DNA of 5,759 bases. Source: Candidatus Acidiferrales bacterium. GTDB taxonomy: Bacteria > Acidobacteriota > Terriglobia > Acidiferrales > UBA7541. Below, piece by piece: positions 1-5,471 of the stretch. The notes beneath the pieces were generated by a model. It searched no databases. It saw only the letters and a list, made by a program, of their open reading frames with translations, and had not been told where the DNA came from. The translations under genes and the position numbers were made by a program. Each line of letters begins with the position of its first letter. The stretch's first letter is position 1. The DNA is taken from contig CATPAM010000313.1 in assembly GCA_955651735.1 (NCBI GenBank), positions 1 to 5,759 of the forward strand, given 5' to 3'.

Positions 1-107
1 CCTACCTCTGCCAGCAGCTTTCTGTCGACTCTCTCAGGTTTGCTCTTCTGTCCCGGGCTTCGTTGCTCCTCTTCTTGCGCCTTCCTGATTTCCTCGTCGT
101 CGAACAT
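1..107 (-). CDS. N-terminus of an unrecognised charged protein (partial, runs off left edge)
   Basis: Thirty-five codons are visible from an ATG at 107-105, and the frame stays open to the window edge. The peptide starts MFDDEEIRKAQEEEQ and continues through a lysine/arginine-rich stretch to a KLLAEV segment. It is strongly hydrophilic, with no signal peptide or membrane segment, and looks like the helical start of a soluble protein. A GGAG at 115-112 lies 4 nt before the ATG, which is short but usable as a ribosome binding site. The start lies 27 bp beyond the stop of the TIG/NHL gene, in the same direction, so it may be the next gene of that operon. I do not recognise the family, and too little is present to assign a function. 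The opposite-strand reading over this stretch looks like a low-complexity shadow. Confidence 0.5.
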   Translation of the reverse strand, partial: MFDDEEIRKAQEEEQRSPGQKSKPERVDRKLLAEV

Positions 108-134
108 GGTGCTCCGGCTATGCGCGTCGCAAGC

Positions 135-1184
135 CTATCCCGCCAGCGGCAGGCCGCGCACGTCCCAGTCCAGCGTGAAGAGCGCGTTGACTGTCGTGAG
201 AATGGCGCGGCCGGAGGGCTGCAGCGCGAGCCCTACCAACCCCGAGCCGCTCAGCACCGTCTCCGCACGGCCCCCAGGCGTGAGGCGCACGATTCCGCGA
301 TGGCCGCCGTGTGATGCCGCGACGTAAAGATTCGAGTCGCGGTCAAACGCCAGACCTTGCGGACGCCCCAGCCCGCGATAAAACACGGAAACGTCGCCGC
401 CCTGCGTGATGCGGTAAACGCGATCGTAGCTCGAGGTAGTTGGTCCGGTGACGTATAGGTCGCCGCTCGGATGAAACGCCAAATGATACGCGGCGAGCGA
501 TGGCTCCAGCGTGGCGAACACAAAAATCTCGCGGCTGGGACTGATTTTGAAAATGGTGCCGCTGCGGTCGCCGACGTAAAGATTTTCAGAATGATCAAAC
601 GCAATGCCGGTGGCGATGCCCATGCCCTCAACCCACTGCTCGGCGCGACCTTCTGGAGTAACGCGATGGATAGTGCCGTCGTGGCGGCAGGAAACGAAGA
701 GATTGCCGGCGCGGTCAACCGCCAAGCCCGATGGATTGATCAGCGACGTGACGAACGGCTTGACGCTGTAGTTCGACGTGATTTTGTAAAGGGAAACAGG
801 AACGCGCTGCCCTCGCGGCCCGCTGAAGGTCACATAAATATTTCCGTTAGCATCCACCGCCGGATTCGCCACCGGATGCAGATTGTCCGCGATCTGCACG
901 GCGATGGAGACCGGATGCGGCTGGCTCTCGCTCTGCGCCGTGGCCACGCGCACCGTACCGCCGCTGGCGTTGTCCGGCACGCGCGCAATCAGCCGATTGT
1001 CCGTGGCCAGAACCAGGCTCGCCTCTGCCTCGCCGAAATGCACAATCGGCCGCGCGCCGCTGCGCGAAGCAAACCCGCTGCCGTGAATGACGATTTCGCC
1101 GCCGGGAATGGCTGCGGCGGGCGCGATTCTATCGATGCGGGGAAACCCGTTTTTTTCCGCCGTGGAGCCGAAGCCGAATTTCAT
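135..1184 (-). CDS. IPT/TIG domain plus six-bladed NHL-type beta-propeller protein
   Basis: This 349-residue protein has an N-terminal IPT/TIG immunoglobulin-like domain (about residues 15-97: PRIDRIAPAAAIPGGEIVIHGSGF, seen here as the typical 'I..I.P..A.PGG.I.I.G.GF' pattern). A propeller follows from about 105 to the end. Six blade motifs of the form 'h-A-h-D-x-x-G-N-L-Y-V' begin near residues 110, 154, 194, 235, 278 and 319, about 40-46 apart, as in NHL/SMP-30-like propellers. No signal peptide or membrane segment is visible, so it is probably cytoplasmic unless exported by a non-classical route. Its ATG overlaps the pgpA stop (ATGA at 1184-1181) and has no clear Shine-Dalgarno sequence of its own, so translation probably depends on ribosomes finishing pgpA. 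NHL propellers often bind protein, sugar or RNA ligands, and some relatives are lactonases. I see no basis for choosing a ligand or an enzymatic reaction here. Confidence 0.86.
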   Translation of the reverse strand: MKFGFGSTAEKNGFPRIDRIAPAAAIPGGEIVIHGSGFASRSGARPIVHFGEAEASLVLATDNRLIARVPDNASGGTVRVATAQSESQPHPVSIAVQIADNLHPVANPAVDANGNIYVTFSGPRGQRVPVSLYKITSNYSVKPFVTSLINPSGLAVDRAGNLFVSCRHDGTIHRVTPEGRAEQWVEGMGIATGIAFDHSENLYVGDRSGTIFKISPSREIFVFATLEPSLAAYHLAFHPSGDLYVTGPTTSSYDRVYRITQGGDVSVFYRGLGRPQGLAFDRDSNLYVAASHGGHRGIVRLTPGGRAETVLSGSGLVGLALQPSGRAILTTVNALFTLDWDVRGLPLAG

Positions 1185-1876
1185 ACCAGATTAAAGTGTA
1201 GCGCGAGCCGCAGCAGGATTGCAGCGTAGATGCCCGCCATCCAATCATCGGCCATCACGCCCCAGCCGTGCTGCAGCTTTTCCAGCCGCCGCAGCGGAAA
1301 CGGCTTCCAGATGTCGAACACGCGAAAAAGTATGAAGCCCATCAGCAGGTACTTCCAATTGACCAGGCTGAGCGTAAAAAAGATCGCGTAACCGGAGAAA
1401 TCGAAATGCTCGCGAAGATGCGGCAGCGCGATGGGAATCAGCGGCAACAGCAGCGTCAGGTGCTGGCCGGCGACCTCATCGATCACGATGTACTGAGGAT
1501 CCTTCTCGCCCGAGTACTCCACGACATGCGCGCTGCTCCAGACTCCTATGGCGCCAAGAATCAATAACAGCAGCAGCGCGCAAAGTAGCGGCAGCGCCAA
1601 TGTGCTGTCGTGAATGTCGCTCCCCGGCACAAGAAAATGCCGGTCCGCGAACATCGCTTCGGAGAGCGGATGCTGCGAGAACCATCCCGTCACCGAGACC
1701 GGATGCAGGAAGAAAATGGCGCAGAGCACGATCGTGCCCACGCCCACCAGCGACCCATACGTCCCCGGCGACGGCCGCAGGTACCCGGTGCCCAGCGCCG
1801 TTGCGATAGCGTAGGCCAGCCGCGGCTTCTTCGGAGGTGGCGCAGGGTGGGGCGATGCGTCAGTGTTCGGCGTCAT
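1181..1876 (-). CDS. pgpA: Phosphatidylglycerophosphatase A
   Basis: PgpA is an inner-membrane enzyme that removes the phosphate from phosphatidylglycerol phosphate to give phosphatidylglycerol. With the chosen start it has 231 residues. Family signatures are clear: GTGYLRPSPGTYGSL (about 29-43), KDPQYIVIDEVAGQ (125-138, with the conserved Asp-Glu pair), and the C-terminal block FRVFDIWKPFP...GWGVMADDWMAGIYA (184-218) with its DD pair. Hydrophobic segments lie near 42-57, 94-113, 139-152 and 162-185. The loop between the first two (about 58-93) is longer than I expect for this family, whose members are usually near 170 residues. The frame is open to an ATG at 1939, with another ATG at 1909. 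I prefer 1876 because it leaves only a 17-base overlap with yacG and the conserved region starts well after it. None of the three ATGs has a strong Shine-Dalgarno sequence. Confidence 0.93.
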   Translation of the reverse strand: MTPNTDASPHPAPPPKKPRLAYAIATALGTGYLRPSPGTYGSLVGVGTIVLCAIFFLHPVSVTGWFSQHPLSEAMFADRHFLVPGSDIHDSTLALPLLCALLLLLILGAIGVWSSAHVVEYSGEKDPQYIVIDEVAGQHLTLLLPLIPIALPHLREHFDFSGYAIFFTLSLVNWKYLLMGFILFRVFDIWKPFPLRRLEKLQHGWGVMADDWMAGIYAAILLRLALHFNLV

Positions 1877-2057
1877 TGGGCTTGAGTGACTCGTCGCGCT
1901 CGTCGTCATCTTCGCTGAAAATGGGCTCGGAAACGACATATTTTTCGGTGGCCCAGTTCCCCAGGTCCTGCAACTTGCAGCGCTCGCTGCAGAAAGGAAA
2001 TTCGGCGTGCACCTCGGAGTCGGTCGGCTTCTTGCAAATCGGACAGCGGTGTCGCAT
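1860..2057 (-). CDS. yacG: DNA gyrase inhibitor YacG, zinc-finger protein
   Basis: This 65-residue protein has the YacG zinc finger: CPIC (Cys5, Cys8) and then FCSERCKLQDLGNW (Cys23, Cys27 and the conserved Trp35). In E. coli, YacG binds one zinc through four cysteines and blocks DNA binding by GyrB; the role here is inferred from the family. The length matches the E. coli protein. The last 20 or so residues form an acidic tail with the run SEDDDERDES, which is not part of the zinc site. Upstream of the ATG are a GGAG only 2 nt away and an AGAAG about 8 nt away; the second is better placed as a ribosome binding site. The gene follows rimO after 107 bp, and its end overlaps the start of pgpA in another frame, so translation of the two is probably coupled. 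Confidence 0.88.
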   Translation of the reverse strand: MRHRCPICKKPTDSEVHAEFPFCSERCKLQDLGNWATEKYVVSEPIFSEDDDERDESLKPNDAEH

Positions 2058-2105
2058 TCTCCGTTCTTCTCTTATGGTTTGGTTCCCCCCGGTGATAAAA
2101 AATAT

Positions 2106-2136
2106 TTCACCACGGAGGGCACAGAGTTGGCAGAGA
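2106..2136. repeat. Degenerate CAC(G/A)GAG-type intergenic repeat
   Basis: Read on the plus strand, three related units follow each other: CACGGAGGG (2111-2119), CACAGAGTTGG (2120-2130) and CAGAGA (2131-2136), preceded by an A/T-rich run and TTCAC. From memory, strings of the type 'TTCACCACGGAGGCACAGAG' recur between genes in many environmental bacterial genomes; I could not check this here. The last unit also forms one arm of the hairpin at 2130-2149. Only one copy of the element is in the window. Confidence 0.35.
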
Positions 2137-2149
2137 CAAATCTCTCTGC
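2130..2149 (-). terminator. Short hairpin downstream of rimO, possible weak terminator or processing site
   Basis: A perfect 7-bp stem (GCAGAGA pairing with TCTCTGC) encloses a 6-nt loop, starting 15 bases after the rimO stop codon. On the transcribed strand it is not followed by a run of T, so it does not fit a standard Rho-independent terminator. A T-rich stretch occurs only about 30 bases later. It may be a weak terminator, an end-protecting stem, or chance, and rimO and yacG could still be cotranscribed. Confidence 0.3.
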
Positions 2150-2164
2150 AGCCGCCAGTATAGC

Positions 2165-3607
2165 TTAGCTGAGCACTCGGAGCGGCGCGCCGGTGGCGAT
2201 GCGCGTCAATGTTTCTGCGGCCGGCACGGACGGAGTGAAAAAAGCATTTCGCGCCGCAGGCCTCGGCAGAATCGCCACCACTCGGCCGATTAAGTCATAC
2301 GCGTCGGCCTTCGTGATTTCCACGCGCGCCACATCTCCGTTTGCGGCTGCCTCTCCGCTCGGCAACTCAACGTCGGTCAGGTACACCTTGCCGTCGATAT
2401 CCGGCGCCATGCCTTCCAGGCGCGCTTCCCACACCAGAGGATTGTCCTTTGATGGACCTTCGACGAGCGCGGTCGCCGTGCGCCCCTTGAAAACTCGCAG
2501 CCTCTCGCGCGAAATTTTCTTTTGAATGGCCATCAAGCGATTGCGTCGCTCCGCGATCGTTTCCGCGTCTACCTTTTCGTCCAACGCGTAGCTGCTAGCG
2601 TTGTCCACGTCGGAATACTCAAAGACGCCCATCCAATCGATATTTGCAACGCGCACAAAATCGCAAAGCTCCTCGAAATCCGCTTCCGTCTCGCCAGGGA
2701 AGCCCACAATGAACGAAGTGCGCAGCGAAACTCCGGGAATAGTGGCGCGAATGCGCTCCAGCAGCTTCAGGAATGCGTCGCCGTGCGAGCCGCGCTTCAT
2801 GCGCGCCAGCACGTTGCGGCTGGCGTGTTGCAGCGGCATGTCCATATATTTCGCAAGGCGCTGATAAGCCGCAAGGGTATCGAGCAATTTCTGCGTGATG
2901 CGATTGGGATACGCATACAAGAATCGCACCCACAGCAAATCTTCCACCTGCGCCAGCTTCGCAAGCAGTTGCGCGAGCCCGTCGCGCAAGCCGAAATCTT
3001 CGCCGTACGAAGTAGTGTCCTGCCCGATCAGCGTGATTTCCCGCGCCCCGGCCGCCGCTAGGTTTTCCGCCTCGCGCACCACGGACTCAAAGCGCCGGCT
3101 GCGGAATTTCCCCCGAAGCTGCGGAATAATGCAGAACGTGCAAGGGTGATCGCAACCCTCCCCGATTTTGATATAGGCGGCGTGCCGCGGCGTGGTCACA
3201 ATGCGCGGTGTCAGGTCGTGATAGAGAAACGCCGAAGGCTGTGCGGGCAGCACGCGCAAATCACCTTCGACCGCCTCGAGAATGCGCTCGACTTCGCCGG
3301 TGCCCACCACGGCGTCCACTTCCGGCACCTGCTCCAGAATTTGCTCGCGAAATCGTTCGACCAGGCAGCCCGCGACGATCAGTTTCTTCGCCGCGCCAAA
3401 TTTCTTGTGCTCCGCCATCTCCAGAATGGCATCCACCGATTCTTTTTGCGCCGGCTCGATGAAGCTGCACGTGTTCACCACCAGAATTTCGGCCTCATCC
3501 GCACGCGGCGTGAGCTCGTATCCTTCGCGCGCAAGAATCCCCATCATGACCTCGCTATCCACGAGGTTCTTCGGGCATCCCAGGCTCACAAATCCGACCT
3601 TGGTCAT
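2165..3607 (-). CDS. rimO: Ribosomal protein uS12 methylthiotransferase RimO
   Basis: RimO is a radical-SAM enzyme that adds a methylthio group to the beta-carbon of a conserved aspartate in ribosomal protein S12. With the chosen start it has 480 residues. The N-terminal UPF0004 domain begins KVGFVSLGCPKNLVDSE, typical of RimO rather than MiaB, with its cluster cysteines at 11, 47 and 81. The radical-SAM cluster motif GEGCDHPCTFC supplies Cys152, Cys156 and Cys159. Further family blocks are IGQDTTSYG (194-202), YAYPNR (231-236), MPLQHAS (257-263) and SFIVGFPGE. A TRAM domain spans about 372-444, followed by a 36-residue tail beyond the usual end. The frame extends to an ATG at 3682 with an AGGGA 8 nt before it, but those 25 extra residues are not family-like and contain a promoter-like element. 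I therefore prefer the ATG at 3607, although it lacks a clear Shine-Dalgarno sequence. Confidence 0.95.
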   Translation of the reverse strand: MTKVGFVSLGCPKNLVDSEVMMGILAREGYELTPRADEAEILVVNTCSFIEPAQKESVDAILEMAEHKKFGAAKKLIVAGCLVERFREQILEQVPEVDAVVGTGEVERILEAVEGDLRVLPAQPSAFLYHDLTPRIVTTPRHAAYIKIGEGCDHPCTFCIIPQLRGKFRSRRFESVVREAENLAAAGAREITLIGQDTTSYGEDFGLRDGLAQLLAKLAQVEDLLWVRFLYAYPNRITQKLLDTLAAYQRLAKYMDMPLQHASRNVLARMKRGSHGDAFLKLLERIRATIPGVSLRTSFIVGFPGETEADFEELCDFVRVANIDWMGVFEYSDVDNASSYALDEKVDAETIAERRNRLMAIQKKISRERLRVFKGRTATALVEGPSKDNPLVWEARLEGMAPDIDGKVYLTDVELPSGEAAANGDVARVEITKADAYDLIGRVVAILPRPAARNAFFTPSVPAAETLTRIATGAPLRVLS

Positions 3608-3640
3608 AAGCAATGTTTTTGCGGCTAAACGCAATCCTCG

Positions 3641-3649
3641 ATTGTAGCA
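3641..3649 (-). promoter_or_regulatory. Candidate extended -10 promoter for rimO
   Basis: On the minus strand the sequence TGCTACAAT matches an extended -10 element (TGn followed by a hexamer one base away from TATAAT). It would start transcription near 3634, leaving a leader of about 27 nt before the rimO ATG at 3607. No good -35 hexamer sits at 16-18 bp, which extended -10 promoters can tolerate. If it is real, the ATG at 3682 lies upstream of the transcript from this promoter. Confidence 0.38.
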
Positions 3650-3736
3650 CGCCAATGCCGAGCCAATCTGTAACGCCAGCATCTTGTTTATCCCTAAGGC
3701 CTCGAAGGGCTGGCGCGGTTCTTCGCGGTAACGCCT

Positions 3737-4858
3737 CTACTTGCTCGCATTTCCCGGGCCGCCCACCGCGTGCAACCGCGGCAATCGTTCCTGCAATGCC
3801 GGCAGCGGGGGAAAGGCGCCATGAGGTTCAGTCTGATACCAATAGGCCACGGAAAAATAGTTATCCGAGCGCACGTTCGCGTGCCCATGCTCGATGGTCA
3901 CCCGCAGAGAAGTCGTGAACGTAATCGGCGAGTCTAAGTGGAAGCGATAGACCGATGACCGGCCGCCGGCGCGTTCTTCTCCCTTCAATGGTGCGCCAAA
4001 TTGCGCGAAAGAAAATGCCCGGTCACCAAAGTCGAAAGCCCCTAGAAAATAATCCTCCGACCCCGTGCCGGTAATGGACGGCGTGCGCTCTCCATCAATA
4101 AAAAACATATCGTCGCCCTCGCCCCACCATCCGTCCTGGTTCTGCAACACCGACATCGTCACACCCACAAAGTGCCCGCGTCCTTTAGCCTCCATCCAGA
4201 CATAGTTGTCTTCGCCGTTTACATTCTTCTTGTCTTCCACAATCTTGTCGCCGTTGGACTGCCACTGATTTGTCCAGCCATGATTCGGCGATGCCTGCCG
4301 GTATTGTGCGTGGAAATAGAGGAGACCTGCGGGCAACGGCTGCGCATACGCGCGATAGTCGATGTTGAAATAAAAGTTTGGCACGTCGTGCGAACCTTCG
4401 TTGGTCACCGTGATGCGCGCATGTTTCTGAAACGGCATGGGGAAAAAGGAATTCAACGCCCGGTTAGGCGCCACCGCGAGCGGGACCGATTCAAAGACAA
4501 CGTAGTCGCCGAGGCCGAGGCCAAAAAAATCTCCCAGCGGGCTTTCCACGCTGGGCGTTGTTTCTTCATCCCAATACGTGCGTAGCACCAAAGCCTTCAG
4601 CGCCGGCCCGCCTTCCGCCCACATCGTCGTCCAGAAATGCGTGATCTCGCCCGGGCCGCGTTCGTCCATCAGCACCAGCGTTTCGCCCGGCGCGATGTGG
4701 CGGTAATCGGCATTGCCCCCGCTGCGGTCGTAACTGGAGGCGCGCTTCTGTACGTAGTCCTTCGCTTCGGGAAGCCCGGCGAGCCACTCACTCGCACTTT
4801 GAGCAAACGTTATGGCGGAAAATACGCAGCAAGCCAGGATCGCAAGCAGAGTTTTCAC
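3737..4858 (-). CDS. Secreted DUF2961 / glycoside hydrolase family 172 protein
   Basis: This 373-residue protein has a cleavable signal peptide: an early lysine, the hydrophobic run LLAILACCVFSAITFA, and likely cleavage after Ala19 before QSAS. The mature part matches DUF2961, now CAZy family GH172. Family-like blocks include GPGEITHFWTT (about 69-79), the central PMPFQKHARITVTNEG (140-155), a long Trp/Tyr-rich middle, GTGSEDYF (264-271, containing Glu268), YRFHLDSPITF and IEHGHAN. Characterised GH172 enzymes act on fructofuranose dianhydrides or D-arabinofuranosyl linkages and use two glutamates. Glu268 is my candidate for one; I cannot place the second. The start is the GTG at 4858, 5 nt after a strong GGGAGG; an upstream in-frame GTG at 4864 overlaps that Shine-Dalgarno sequence and is unlikely. 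The protein is probably periplasmic or extracellular. No transporter or other sugar enzyme adjoins it, so its substrate is open. Confidence 0.9.
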   Translation of the reverse strand: MKTLLAILACCVFSAITFAQSASEWLAGLPEAKDYVQKRASSYDRSGGNADYRHIAPGETLVLMDERGPGEITHFWTTMWAEGGPALKALVLRTYWDEETTPSVESPLGDFFGLGLGDYVVFESVPLAVAPNRALNSFFPMPFQKHARITVTNEGSHDVPNFYFNIDYRAYAQPLPAGLLYFHAQYRQASPNHGWTNQWQSNGDKIVEDKKNVNGEDNYVWMEAKGRGHFVGVTMSVLQNQDGWWGEGDDMFFIDGERTPSITGTGSEDYFLGAFDFGDRAFSFAQFGAPLKGEERAGGRSSVYRFHLDSPITFTTSLRVTIEHGHANVRSDNYFSVAYWYQTEPHGAFPPLPALQERLPRLHAVGGPGNASK

Positions 4859-4863
4859 AGGCA

Positions 4864-4869
4864 CCTCCC
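4864..4869 (-). promoter_or_regulatory. Strong ribosome binding site deciding the GH172 start
   Basis: GGGAGG on the minus strand lies 5 nt before the GTG at 4858. It overlaps the alternative GTG at 4864-4862, so it can only serve the downstream GTG. It is the best Shine-Dalgarno match near any gene start in the window. Confidence 0.8.
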
Positions 4870-4879
4870 GAGTCGCCGC

Positions 4880-4885
4880 ATTCTA
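4880..4885 (-). promoter_or_regulatory. Candidate -10 element for the GH172 gene
   Basis: TAGAAT on the minus strand differs from the TATAAT consensus at one base and would place the start site about 15-18 nt before the GTG at 4858, leaving just enough room for the ribosome binding site. The hexamer 17 bp upstream (CACTCC) is a poor -35, so the call is tentative. It falls in the open 3' tail of the decayed ceramidase-like gene. Confidence 0.28.
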
Positions 4886-5471
4886 TCTCAGGAATGCTAC
4901 GCGGAGTGAGGCGCACAGCCGAAGACCGTCGTGTCATCAGCATGCGCACAACGAAATAGCAGGCAAGCGCGGCCGTCAAGTGTTTTAGCGTGTGCCCGCT
5001 GATAACGCCACCCGACGCGAAGGCTTGTTTATCAAGCCCCTCGAGCCGTTTCGCCAAGGCACACAGCGCTACCACCGCGAACATGTCGTTTCCCCGCGTG
5101 TAACGAGAGCGCAAAAGCAGACACAGAGCCAGCAGTAGCGCTAGGGAACCGAACTGCACGAGCCCGTACAAGCGGAGGTCGTCGCACCCAGCCAAATCTG
5201 TCCAGCGCCACACTGCCAATTCCGGCGCCAACCAGTGGGACCAACGTCTGGCTCGCGAGAGCTGGAGCAACGCGCTCGCTAAGGACCGCTGCCAACAGCC
5301 CCATGAAGCCCATAGCCATTGGCAGGCGATCCCGCAATAACCGTGCGTCGTCTGGTGCCCAGTGATAATACGTGGAGCCGAAGGCAGTCTGCCGATGGCG
5401 TCGATGCCGGTCAGCCCCCAAACCGTCCATTTCCATTTCGGATTCATGGTGCCAGCACCGCCAATAATATC

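Larger units (their letters stand above)
4788..5447 (-). pseudogene. Alkaline ceramidase-like (CREST superfamily) membrane protein, 5'-truncated and frameshifted
   Basis: Two overlapping minus-strand frames each encode half of a prokaryotic alkaline-phytoceramidase-like protein. The first half (about 5385-5212) reads FGSTYYHWAPDDARLLRDRLPM and then a hydrophobic helix ending GAGIGS. The second half (about 5210-4912, one frame over) reads WRWTDLAGCDDLRLYGLVQFG, hydrophobic helices, and SGHTLKHLTAALACYFVVRM. Together they contain the CREST pattern Ser-x3-His, an Asp 11 residues after that His, and a late His-x3-His, the zinc-site arrangement of alkaline ceramidases. The frame changes near 5214-5205, at a site with no homopolymer or evident slippery sequence. 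The N-terminal part of the family, with its first membrane segments, is missing: only 24 codons separate the ATG at 5447 from the Ser. The second frame then runs on to 4788, past the expected end and 71 bases into the GH172 gene. A sequencing error could explain the frameshift but not the missing 5' end. Confidence 0.75.

Noticed and set aside
40..327. Plus-strand frames over the left edge
   Set aside because: They are rich in Ser, Arg and Pro, lack motifs, and oppose the end of the TIG/NHL gene and the better-supported minus-strand gene start.
471..1229. Long plus-strand open frame opposite the TIG/NHL gene
   Set aside because: Its translation is arginine-rich, with no domain or repeat pattern, while the minus strand gives clear TIG and NHL motifs. 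It is a shadow of GC-rich codon use.
2091..2111. GGTGA/TCACC inverted pair with a T-run in the loop, as a terminator for rimO
   Set aside because: The stem is only 5 bp, the loop is 11 nt, and the T-run lies in the loop rather than after the stem.
2522..3628. Several plus-strand open frames opposite rimO
   Set aside because: They lie antisense to unmistakable RimO motifs and show no family similarity or good ribosome binding sites.
4172..4585. Plus-strand frame opposite the GH172 gene
   Set aside because: It is antisense to conserved GH172 blocks and its product looks random.
5205..5216. Programmed ribosomal frameshift in the ceramidase-like gene
   Set aside because: There is no slippery heptamer, homopolymer or obvious downstream stem at the junction, and the gene is also missing its 5' part.
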